From NCBI GenBank assembly GCA_002364005.1, contig DEXG01000015.1, positions 524,729 through 570,440 on the forward strand: a stretch of 45,712 nt of DNA, written 5' to 3'. Source of the DNA: Phycisphaerales bacterium UBA3190. Its GTDB lineage: Bacteria > Planctomycetota > Phycisphaerae > Phycisphaerales > UBA1924. A model generated the notes under the pieces. It searched no databases, was not told where the DNA came from, and saw only the letters and a program-made list of their open reading frames with translations. This document shows, in pieces, positions 7,790-14,000 of this stretch (the stretch's first letter is position 1; each line of letters opens with the position of its first letter). The position numbers and the translations under genes were made by a program.

Positions 7790-8298
7790 AGCGTCGCCCC
7801 ATTAGTATCTTACTGGCTATACTGTTCAACTTAATCTATGAATGCAGACGCCGTCAAGGGCTCATTTTGAAATTACTTATCTGGGCTTCCAGCACCAAGG
7901 GACTTGCCCCGTTCTCGACAACGACGCTTCGAGTTGCGAAGGAACACCATGCGTGAACATTCAAGCTTGGCTATACGATGGAGGAAGTGTCTTATTCCGA
8001 CTTCAGGGCATGAAACCAAATTACGCACGAGGCGGGAACGAGTTCTCCTAGCCATGCAAAACCGATAAGCACCATCTTTCGAAGACGCTCAGCGGGGCGA
8101 GTGGGATTCGAGCCCACGGTGCTCAGAAAGCACGCCGGAATATTAATCCGGTGCTTTAAGCCACTCAGGCATCGGCAGCATATGCCGCTAGCGACAGACG
8201 CTGTCAATGCCCTGGTTGGCAAAAGCCTCAGCCACCCTTGGTAATCCTCTCGCTCTCGATGTTTGTTTCTTCGTTCTCACGTTCTTCGTTCATGTAAA
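7790..8298. other. Intergenic region with a tRNA-like element
   Basis: A 509-bp AT-rich gap between two minus-strand accessory genes. Its only clear structure is the tRNA-like sequence at 8093-8178. Open frames at 7842-8051 (+) and 7873-8055 (-) overlap each other in opposite directions and show no family signature, so neither is called. Confidence 0.5.
8093..8178 (-). tRNA. Class II tRNA-like sequence, anticodon loop reads AAT, imperfect acceptor stem
   Basis: Read on the minus strand the element has a T arm GTGGG-CTCGAAT-CCCAC and a long variable arm GTGCT-TTCTG-AGCAC. The anticodon arm is CCGGA-TTAATAT-TCCGG, and the D arm has GAGTGGCTTAAAG. All three stems outside the D arm are fully paired, and the long variable arm is that of Ser/Leu/Sec-type tRNAs. 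The anticodon by position is AAT, not a Ser or Leu anticodon. The acceptor stem pairs at only four of seven positions and no CCA follows. An outer AGCGG/CCGCT pair (8185-8189 and 8091-8095) could close the structure. This is either a decayed tRNA-Ser or a non-canonical tRNA-like RNA. Confidence 0.5.
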
Positions 8299-8817
8299 TC
8301 ACAGCACACCTCCTGCTGCAAGTATATCACGAAACAATCCACACAGACAGACCGCTGTAGCGCAAATTAATGCAAAGTGGAAAGCGTGTTTTAACTGACG
8401 CATTCGACGCTGATCAATCTCTCGATTGACCAACTCGCAGTCTCCAACCTTCTCAACAATAGCTGCTATCAACTCATCGGCTGTCCACTCTTTGGACTCA
8501 AACTTTTTCGCAAACCGTGATACTGGAGCAACATTCATATACTCAGATCGCGGAAGCATTGCTGCGGCCACGAAACACCAGACCACTATCGATGCGAACA
8601 CAGACAGGGCTGCCGAAAGATAGTAGATGAACACATCGACTCTCTCAAAGAGCTCACTTATGACACTGACATCTAGGAGCGAATACGTCGCAGCAGTCAG
8701 TGCTAACGCTAGTGTAGCTAAGGCGACGCACTTTGTGTGCAGACGATCTGTTGAAGCTTCTGAGTCACGCCATCGCTCCATTGCAAAGTGAAGCAGTATG
8801 TCATTCTTCTTGGTCAT
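8299..8817 (-). CDS. Small multi-pass membrane protein, unknown
   Basis: A 172-residue protein with two close membrane segments (about 30-52 and 63-90), a soluble charged linker (about 92-145, KKFESKEWTADELIAAIVEKVGD), and a third hydrophobic stretch at about 149-168. Two N-terminal transmembrane helices before a helical cytosolic part recall membrane effectors such as SLATT-type proteins, but no family can be assigned with confidence. It is AT-rich like the proteinase gene. Its start is 46 bp after the groEL stop codon on the same strand, so it could be read from the groE transcript. No good ribosome binding site is visible. Confidence 0.7.
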   Translation of the reverse strand: MTKKNDILLHFAMERWRDSEASTDRLHTKCVALATLALALTAATYSLLDVSVISELFERVDVFIYYLSAALSVFASIVVWCFVAAAMLPRSEYMNVAPVSRFAKKFESKEWTADELIAAIVEKVGDCELVNREIDQRRMRQLKHAFHFALICATAVCLCGLFRDILAAGGVL

Positions 8818-8863
8818 AAATACCCGAGCAAGCCTTTCGGCAAACTCGAGTTAAACTATATGA

Positions 8864-10492
8864 TTAGTAATCAAAGTCCTCGCCCGAGTGTCCAGCACCC
8901 ACGGGCTTGTCCTTGAGTTCCACGATCGCGGCTTCGGTGGTCAGGAGGAGGCCTGCCACGCTGGCTGCGTTCTGGAGGGCGACGCGTTCGACCTTGGTGG
9001 GGACGATGACGCCCATCTTGACCAGGTCGCCGTATTCGTGCGTCAGGGCGTTGTAGCCGAAGGTGTTATCGTCGGACTCTTCGACCTTGGAGGCGATGAC
9101 GGAGCCGTCGAGGCCGCAGTTTTTGGCGATCTGCTTGATCGGTGCTGCGACTGCGCGGCTGATGATGTCGATGCCGATGCGTTCGTCGCCTGATGCCTTC
9201 TTGCGGAGGGCGGTCAGTGCGCGGCGGGCGCGGAGGACGGCGGTGCCGCCGCCGGGGAGGATGCCCTCCTCGACTGCTGCGCGGCAGGCGTGGAGTGCGT
9301 CTTCGACGCGTGCCTTCTTCTCGGTCATTTCGACCTCGGTGGCTGCGCCGACATTGACCTGTGCGACGCCGCCGGCGAGCTTGGCGAGGCGTTCTTCGAG
9401 CTTCTCCTTGTCGTAGTCCGATGAGGAGTGCTCGATCTGGCTGCGGATCATGTCGATGCGGCCCTTGATGTCCGAGCTGGTGCCGGCTCCTTCGACGACG
9501 ATGGTGTTGTCCTTGGAGACGGTGATCTTCTTGGCGCGGCCGAGTTCGGAGAGTTCGAGCTTCTCGAGGTCGATGCCGAGTTCGTCCATGACGGCGGTGC
9601 CACCGGTGAGGATGGCGATGTCCTGGAGGAGTTCCTTGCGGCGGTCACCGAAGCCGGGTGCCTTGACGGCGACGACCTTGAGGGTGCCTCGGAGCTTGTT
9701 GACGACGAGTGTCGCGAGCGCTTCGGAGTCGATGTCCTCGGCGATGATCAGGAGCTGGCTGCCGGACTCGGCGACCTTGCCCAGGATGGGGAGGATGTCC
9801 TTGGCGTTGGAGATCTTCTTCTCGTGGATGAGGATGTATGGCTTGTCGAGGACGGCCTCCATGGTGGCGGGGTCGGTGACGAAGTGTGGGCTGAGGTAGC
9901 CCTTATCGAACTGCATGCCCTCGACGAGTTCGACTTCTGTTTCGAGGGACTTGCCCTCTTCGACGGTGATGACGCCGTCCTTGCCGACCTTGTCCATGGC
10001 GGTGGCGATGATCTTGCCGATCTCGGCGTCCTGGTTGGCGCTGCAGGTGCCGACCTGTGCGATTTCCTTGGAGTCCTTGATGGGCTTGGACATGTTGTGG
10101 AGTTCGGCGATGAGTGCGGCGACGGCCATGTCGATGCCGCGCTTGATCTGGTTGGGGTTGGCGCCGGAGGTGATGTTCTTGAGGCCTTCGGTGAAGATGG
10201 ACTCGGCGTAGATGGTGGCGGTGGTTGTGCCGTCGCCTGCTTCGCGCGAGGCGCGGGAAGCGACTTCCTTGACCATCTGAGCGCCCATGTTCTCGAACGG
10301 GTCGTCGAGTGTGATTTCCTTGGCGACGGAGACGCCGTCTTTGGTGACGGTCGGTGAGCCGAAGGATTTCTCGAGGATGACGACGCGGCCGGACGGGCCG
10401 AGTGTGACCTTGACGGCGTTAGCGAGTTTCTGGACGCCGCGGAGAATGCGCTCGCGTGCGTCGGTGTTGAATGCGATTTGTTTGGCTGCCAT
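8864..10492 (-). CDS. groL: Chaperonin GroEL (Hsp60)
   Basis: A 542-residue 60-kDa chaperonin. The ATPase signature GDGTTTAT follows residue 85, with catalytic Asp87 in place, and VTLGPSGR-type VKVTLGPSGRVV lies near residue 30. The equatorial GGGTAVLRA block is present near the C-terminal third. With GroES it forms the ATP-driven folding cage in the cytoplasm. The C terminus ends GHSGEDFDY instead of the glycine-methionine tail of housekeeping GroELs, a feature of divergent copies. AGGAG lies eight bases before the ATG. It belongs to a minus-strand cluster groES, 72-aa gene, groL, with repeat arrays between the genes. Confidence 0.97.
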   Translation of the reverse strand: MAAKQIAFNTDARERILRGVQKLANAVKVTLGPSGRVVILEKSFGSPTVTKDGVSVAKEITLDDPFENMGAQMVKEVASRASREAGDGTTTATIYAESIFTEGLKNITSGANPNQIKRGIDMAVAALIAELHNMSKPIKDSKEIAQVGTCSANQDAEIGKIIATAMDKVGKDGVITVEEGKSLETEVELVEGMQFDKGYLSPHFVTDPATMEAVLDKPYILIHEKKISNAKDILPILGKVAESGSQLLIIAEDIDSEALATLVVNKLRGTLKVVAVKAPGFGDRRKELLQDIAILTGGTAVMDELGIDLEKLELSELGRAKKITVSKDNTIVVEGAGTSSDIKGRIDMIRSQIEHSSSDYDKEKLEERLAKLAGGVAQVNVGAATEVEMTEKKARVEDALHACRAAVEEGILPGGGTAVLRARRALTALRKKASGDERIGIDIISRAVAAPIKQIAKNCGLDGSVIASKVEESDDNTFGYNALTHEYGDLVKMGVIVPTKVERVALQNAASVAGLLLTTEAAIVELKDKPVGAGHSGEDFDY

Positions 10493-10503
10493 GGGAATCT
10501 CCT

Positions 10504-10536
10504 ATAGGCAATAGGCAATGGGCAATAGGCAATGGG
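10504..10536 (+). repeat. GGCAAT(A/G)-type tandem repeat
   Basis: Four tandem units of GGCAATA or GGCAATG lie directly upstream of groL, overlapping its leader. The same 7-bp motif recurs at 10874-10962 and 13954-13995. With the block at 10874-10962 it brackets the 72-aa gene. Confidence 0.85.
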
Positions 10537-10636
10537 GCCTGCTACCCTGCCGGTTCTGGTTGTTGTGCGGCTCTGGCGAGCGCCTGAGCCGTTGTTTGGG
10601 AGACGGGCTGGAAGCCCGTCCCACTGTGGACTTTGT

Positions 10637-10855
10637 TTACAGGCCGATGCGGATGTAGGCGATCCGTTCGGCTTCGATGATGAACACGCTCTTGCCGTCG
10701 GTGACTTTGACGAGTTTGTCGGTCTCTTCGGGGATGAGCATGGCTTTGGGTATGGTGAGGACGGACGCCGACTCGTGCATGCCCGCGAGGGCGAAGTGTG
10801 CGTCGCGTTCGCCGTTGAGTTCGTTGAGGGCTTGTCGTAACTGATCTTGGTTCAT
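10637..10855 (-). CDS. Unrecognised 72-aa protein between groES and groL
   Basis: A small soluble protein, MNQDQLRQALNELNGERDAH at the N terminus, then ESASVLTIPKAMLIPEETDKL and a C-terminal beta-like stretch DGKSVFIIEAERIAYIRIGL. The frame is open to 10921, but the start at 10855 has GAGGA seven bases upstream and the longer version would translate repeat DNA. It sits in the groE cluster in the same direction. Whether it works with the chaperonin is unknown. Repeat arrays bound it on both sides, so insertion into an older groES-groL pair is possible. Confidence 0.7.
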   Translation of the reverse strand: MNQDQLRQALNELNGERDAHFALAGMHESASVLTIPKAMLIPEETDKLVKVTDGKSVFIIEAERIAYIRIGL

Positions 10856-10873
10856 CGTGCGTCCTCGGGATAT

Positions 10874-10962
10874 GAGGCAATAGGCAATGGGCAATAGGCA
10901 ATGGGGAAGAGGGGTTGGCAACAGGTATTTCTATTGCCTATTGCCTGTTTCCCATTGCCTGA
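10874..10962. repeat. Inverted arrays of the GGCAAT 7-bp repeat
   Basis: A direct array (AGGCAATAGGCAATGGGCAA and onward, 10875-10906) is followed by an inverted array (CTATTGCCTATTGCCTG and CCCATTGCC, about 10931-10958). In a groES transcript these arms could pair over at least 14 bp. They lie between the groES stop codon and the 72-aa gene. Confidence 0.85.
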
Positions 10963-10967
10963 CCCGA

Positions 10968-11279
10968 TCAGTCGACGATTGCCAGCACATCGGAGCTGTT
11001 GATGATGAGGTACTCTTCGCCGTCGAGCTTGAGTTCGGTGCCGCCCCATTTGGAGAGGATGATGCGGTCGCCGGGCTTGACATCGAGGGGGATGCGGTCG
11101 CCGGCATCGTTGAGGGTGCCTTCGCCGACGGCGAGGACGGTGGCGAACTGGGGCTTCTCGGTTGAGGATTCGGGGAGGTAGATGCCGGCGCTGGTCACGG
11201 TTTCGGCCTCATCACGCTCGACGAGGATCTTGTCGTGCAGGGGGCGGACGGCGACTTTCTTCTTGGTTTTGGTTGCCAT
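10968..11279 (-). CDS. groES: Co-chaperonin GroES (Hsp10)
   Basis: A 103-residue heptameric lid of the GroEL chamber. RPLHDKILVERDEAET is the classic N-terminal strand, the mobile loop is TVTSAGIYLPESSTEK (about 28-43), and KPGDRIILSKWGGTE and EEYLIINSSDVLAIVD complete the barrel. The start at 11279 is supported by AGGAG nine bases upstream; an upstream extension to 11378 lacks similarity. The mobile loop carries GIYL where many GroES have IVL, a common variation. A degenerate CIRCE-like element lies about 20-45 bases upstream. Confidence 0.97.
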   Translation of the reverse strand: MATKTKKKVAVRPLHDKILVERDEAETVTSAGIYLPESSTEKPQFATVLAVGEGTLNDAGDRIPLDVKPGDRIILSKWGGTELKLDGEEYLIINSSDVLAIVD

Positions 11280-11296
11280 GGTTTGGATCTCCTGTT

Positions 11297-11323
11297 GAAA
11301 CTCTCTTTGAGGTTGAGTGTTGT
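11297..11323 (-). promoter_or_regulatory. Degenerate CIRCE-like inverted repeat upstream of groES
   Basis: On the minus strand the half sites ACAACACTC and GAGAGTTTC are separated by exactly nine bases. The HrcA operator consensus is TTAGCACTC-N9-GAGTGCTAA. By eye 11 of 18 positions agree, with the inner CACTC and GAG matching best. Position just upstream of the groES ribosome binding site fits an operator, but the match is weak. Confidence 0.35.
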
Positions 11324-11351
11324 GTGAAACGGTTTGGTGGGGATCGGGAGA

Positions 11352-11405
11352 CCCCCTCCGTCCCGCTTTGCGGGACACCTCCCCCGCCGGGGCGAGGGAG
11401 GAGGG
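11352..11405. repeat. C/G-rich nested palindrome
   Basis: An inner perfect hairpin GTCCCGC-TTT-GCGGGAC (11360-11376) is flanked by CCCCCTCC on the left and GGGAGGAGGGG on the right, with CCCCGCCGGGGC between. The element sits between the receiver-domain gene and groES. It resembles short dispersed C/G-rich palindromes of other bacteria and could end the upstream transcript, though no T run follows. Confidence 0.6.
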
Positions 11406-11406
11406 G

Positions 11407-11913
11407 TTACGGGCTGGCTCCGGGCCAGCGGTTTTTGTAATGGCGGCTCATGCAGCGTCGGAGGACATCGAGGAGTGATTCGATGTCGCGCTGGGCGATG
11501 GGTCGGTCGACGACGGCGAAGGCGCCGCTGCGGAGGGCGGCGTTCATCTCGCGGGCATCGTCGCGGGCGGTGCGTCGGCGTTTGATGACGACGGTCGGCG
11601 GCGGCGAGGCCAGGCGGGCGAGGAGGTTGAGGATGCGGGTGCCGGCTTCCTCGGCGGTGGCGGCCCCGGCGTCGTCGAGGGGCAGGGCCAGGTCGACGAC
11701 GGCGATGTGGATCGGGTTGGCCTCGATGACCCGCTGGGCCCCGCTGAGCGAGTTGGCGACATGGGAGTTGATGCCCATGGGCGTGAGCATGGCGGGGAGC
11801 CGGTCCACCCAAGGGGTCTCCTGCCAGCCCGCGTAGGAGAGCAGGAGGTTGAGTCGCCCGTTGGGGTTGGCGGCGTCGGGATGGGTCGGTGAGACCATCA
11901 TGTGCCCGTACAT
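11407..11913 (-). CDS. Atypical response-regulator receiver-domain protein
   Basis: A 168-residue single-domain protein with a CheY-like layout. The likely phospho-acceptor is in IAVVDLALPLDD (about 74-85), and the C-terminal part has GAFAVVDRPIAQRDIESLLDVL. Two canonical features are missing: the acidic pair after the first strand (here LLLSYAGW) and the lysine of the KP motif (here DRP). It may therefore be a pseudo-receiver that signals without phosphorylation. Starts at 11913, 11901 or 11898 are all possible. It lies just upstream of groES on the same strand, separated by a palindrome. Confidence 0.75.
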   Translation of the reverse strand: MYGHMMVSPTHPDAANPNGRLNLLLSYAGWQETPWVDRLPAMLTPMGINSHVANSLSGAQRVIEANPIHIAVVDLALPLDDAGAATAEEAGTRILNLLARLASPPPTVVIKRRRTARDDAREMNAALRSGAFAVVDRPIAQRDIESLLDVLRRCMSRHYKNRWPGASP

Positions 11914-12064
11914 AGGGCAAAGGGCGTGCCATTGTGGAGGGGCGGGAGGGTGTGAATTCGGTGGAATTCGGGGCGTTGGGGGCTTGGGATGGTGTCAGGG
12001 GGGGTTGAACGGGGGTTGGGGGTGCCAAGTTGGCAGGCATTACCCGCTGCAGCCAAAGGGCTGT

Positions 12065-12559
12065 TTAGCCAGCGACCTCAAGTGCTTCGGGGGCGTGCTC
12101 AACTGCTGTGGACTTCGCCATCAATGAAGGCATACAAGCAATGGAGAGGAGAGCGTTTCTCAGGATGCTGATCGGGATCGATGTATCCCACTGCCCCAGA
12201 CAGCCGCAGGCCTCGGTTTTGCCACGCAGTTGGAGGAAGAGCAGATAGGCGGTCATGAGGAAGAGGAAGACGATTGTGGTGGCTGCCCAGGTCTTGACCG
12301 CTCGGTGTGAGAGGAGTCCGAGCCCGATGACAACCTCGACCACGAGTACGGTGATCGCGGTGAAGAGTGCGAGATTTGCCGGTATCACTCCGCCGCGCTC
12401 GATCACTGACGCGAATGCGTGTACGCCCACTTCAAAGCCATGCTGCGTGGTGGTTGTCTGTGTGAACTTCAGTGCGGCCACGACGAGGAAGAAGACGCCG
12501 AGGAGCATTCGCAATACGGGCTCACAGCGGATGATGAGGTATTTTGCACGAGAAATCAT
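12065..12559 (-). CDS. MauE/DoxX-like redox-associated membrane protein
   Basis: A 164-residue four-helix membrane protein with hydrophobic segments at about 15-36, 62-85, 88-108 and 127-143. An ACGCLGQWD segment with two cysteines lies between helices 3 and 4. The layout fits the MauE/DoxX-type family, whose members support disulfide or electron transfer in the envelope. The ATG overlaps the stop of the preceding gene as ATGA, so translation is coupled. It is the last gene of a three-gene cassette with a membrane-anchored secreted protein and a cysteine-rich secreted protein, which makes a thiol-related role plausible. Confidence 0.75.
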   Translation of the reverse strand: MISRAKYLIIRCEPVLRMLLGVFFLVVAALKFTQTTTTQHGFEVGVHAFASVIERGGVIPANLALFTAITVLVVEVVIGLGLLSHRAVKTWAATTIVFLFLMTAYLLFLQLRGKTEACGCLGQWDTSIPISILRNALLSIACMPSLMAKSTAVEHAPEALEVAG

Positions 12560-13521
12560 GCCGCCCTCTTCATCTTCAGTATCACCGCTGAACCAATGGC
12601 TAAGCAGCCCACCCCGACAAGCAGTACCAATCGCCATTGCCCAGGACCAGAGTCTTTGATCGCGGCAAGGTACTCGGCCTCCATCTCCTTCTCATTGTAC
12701 AACAGATTGCCATCTGCGTCATATACATTGTCTGTGCTTGCAACTTTTCGACTGTACTTTTGCGAATCATCAGTGAAGCCAAGGTTCGCCTCAACCAATT
12801 CTGGATCAAACTCAAATGACACATCGTAGTGTTCGTGCGATGCTGACCTCTCGGATGTGCCTGCCTGACCGAACCCAAATGATCTCACCATCTTAGAGGG
12901 ATAGATCTCTCCTTCGGCGTAACCGGCAAACTCAAGAACCACCGCGGGCACATCAGGAAACCGATCTTCACCCCAAGTCACCTTCAACACTTGGTTGCTT
13001 GCATTCAGATACACTCGAAGATCAAGAGATGACACTCGAATGACATGCTCATCATTCCCAAAGGTATCGATTTGCCCTTCCTGAGCAAGAGCTGGAAGCA
13101 GGGGCCAAATGCAGTGCTTTGATTGCAATGACTCTCCTAATTCCATGGGGCGTTCCAGCTCGTGCTCTACATAGAGCCTGGCAAAATCGTGCGGAGCAGC
13201 AGCGAGCAACTGATTTGATCCATCGTAGTAATCAAAATGGACAGGCCTTTGCTCCCACTCTTTATCAACATCTCGGTTATTGCCATAGGTACTCAGAAAA
13301 AGCTGCTTATCATACTGCACAAATGCGTATCTACCATCCTTCGCGGCAGAGATTTGCAGTCGCCTCTCTTGCTCAGTCGAGGTGGCGAACATTGTAAGCA
13401 TATCTACATCGGAGTATTGATTTTTTATCGCCTCGCGAACCTGCAGCGGGTCCCCATATGCATTCACAATCAATGCAGACACGCATACCGCGGAAACTCT
13501 AAACAAGTTTATTGCAGACAC
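12556..13521 (-). CDS. Secreted, C-terminally membrane-anchored protein, unknown
   Basis: A 321-residue protein with an N-terminal signal sequence (about 1-23, ending AYGD), a large extracytoplasmic domain, and a C-terminal membrane helix (about 299-316, WRLVLLVGVGCLAIGSAVI) followed by KMKRAA. The single membrane span would anchor it in the inner membrane with the domain outside. No family is recognised. The start codon is GTG, with GGAG about ten bases upstream. It begins six bases after the cysteine-rich gene and overlaps the MauE-like gene. Base composition is AT-richer than the core genes. Confidence 0.75.
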   Translation of the reverse strand: MSAINLFRVSAVCVSALIVNAYGDPLQVREAIKNQYSDVDMLTMFATSTEQERRLQISAAKDGRYAFVQYDKQLFLSTYGNNRDVDKEWEQRPVHFDYYDGSNQLLAAAPHDFARLYVEHELERPMELGESLQSKHCIWPLLPALAQEGQIDTFGNDEHVIRVSSLDLRVYLNASNQVLKVTWGEDRFPDVPAVVLEFAGYAEGEIYPSKMVRSFGFGQAGTSERSASHEHYDVSFEFDPELVEANLGFTDDSQKYSRKVASTDNVYDADGNLLYNEKEMEAEYLAAIKDSGPGQWRLVLLVGVGCLAIGSAVILKMKRAA

Positions 13522-13527
13522 TCGCAG

Positions 13528-13905
13528 TTACTCCGGAGGGCTCTCGAGGCAACCGCCGGAGCAGGTCTGATCCGGCACTGTTACAGAAGGATTTCCAGTT
13601 GGGGGTGTAACTGGTGTGCCACCAAAGCAATTCGGAGGAGTACCGCCAGCTGCTCCCGCCCAAGTCTGGCAAGCATGCGATGCTGTAAATGGATTTGACA
13701 CTTTCTTGTCTGCTCGTCCTGTCAGGCAACGGAATCCGGTTGGGCAGGTCACATATGTAAGACAAGCTGCTCCAGGAGGCTGCAAGGCAGGAGGCTGATC
13801 GGTTGCGATTCGCCCGTATTCAAAGCAGATACTCGTTTGCCCAACAGCAATCGAAATTGTTGCGGCAAGGCAGGTTAGTGCGGTATACTTCGCAAAATTT
13901 GGCAT
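13528..13905 (-). CDS. Small cysteine-rich secreted protein
   Basis: A 125-residue protein with a signal peptide (MPNFAKYTALTCLAATISIA, cleavage near VGQ). The predicted mature part holds eight cysteines, an even number that suits four disulfides, spread over SICFEY, GAACL, VTCPTGFRC, SHACQ, NCFGG and QTCSGGC. Proline- and threonine-rich linkers lie between. No family is recognised. GGAG lies eight bases before the ATG. It heads a three-gene unit ending in a MauE/DoxX-like protein that could help its oxidation; this is inference from order only. Confidence 0.7.
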   Translation of the reverse strand: MPNFAKYTALTCLAATISIAVGQTSICFEYGRIATDQPPALQPPGAACLTYVTCPTGFRCLTGRADKKVSNPFTASHACQTWAGAAGGTPPNCFGGTPVTPPTGNPSVTVPDQTCSGGCLESPPE

Positions 13906-13953
13906 CTCAGTTTCTCCAATCAAGTAGACTCATTTGCGAGTAGTAACAATAAC

Positions 13954-13995
13954 ATGGGCAATGGGCAATGGGCAATGGGCAATGGGCAATGGGCA
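13954..13995 (+). repeat. Six tandem 7-bp repeats (ATGGGCA)
   Basis: Six perfect copies of ATGGGCA run from 13954 to 13995 and end six bases before the chosen start of the prepilin-like gene. Each unit carries an ATG and, since the unit is not a multiple of three, successive ATGs rotate through the frames. Changes in copy number would alter the distance and frame of upstream start codons. The motif belongs to the same family as the arrays in the groE locus. Confidence 0.9.
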
Positions 13996-14000
13996 AAAAA

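Noticed and set aside
7842..8055. Two opposite open frames of 60-69 codons near the tRNA-like element
   Set aside because: They overlap each other, have no ribosome binding sites and no family features.
8820..8863. Terminator after groEL
   Set aside because: A hairpin with a GAAA loop can be drawn on the minus strand, but it has two internal mismatches and no real T run.
9428..10357. 309-codon plus-strand frame antisense to groEL
   Set aside because: Asp/Gly/Val-rich composition mirrors the GroEL codons; no domain signature.
13954..13995. Possible CRISPR-like array
   Set aside because: Units are 7 bp and contiguous with no spacers, so it is a simple tandem repeat.
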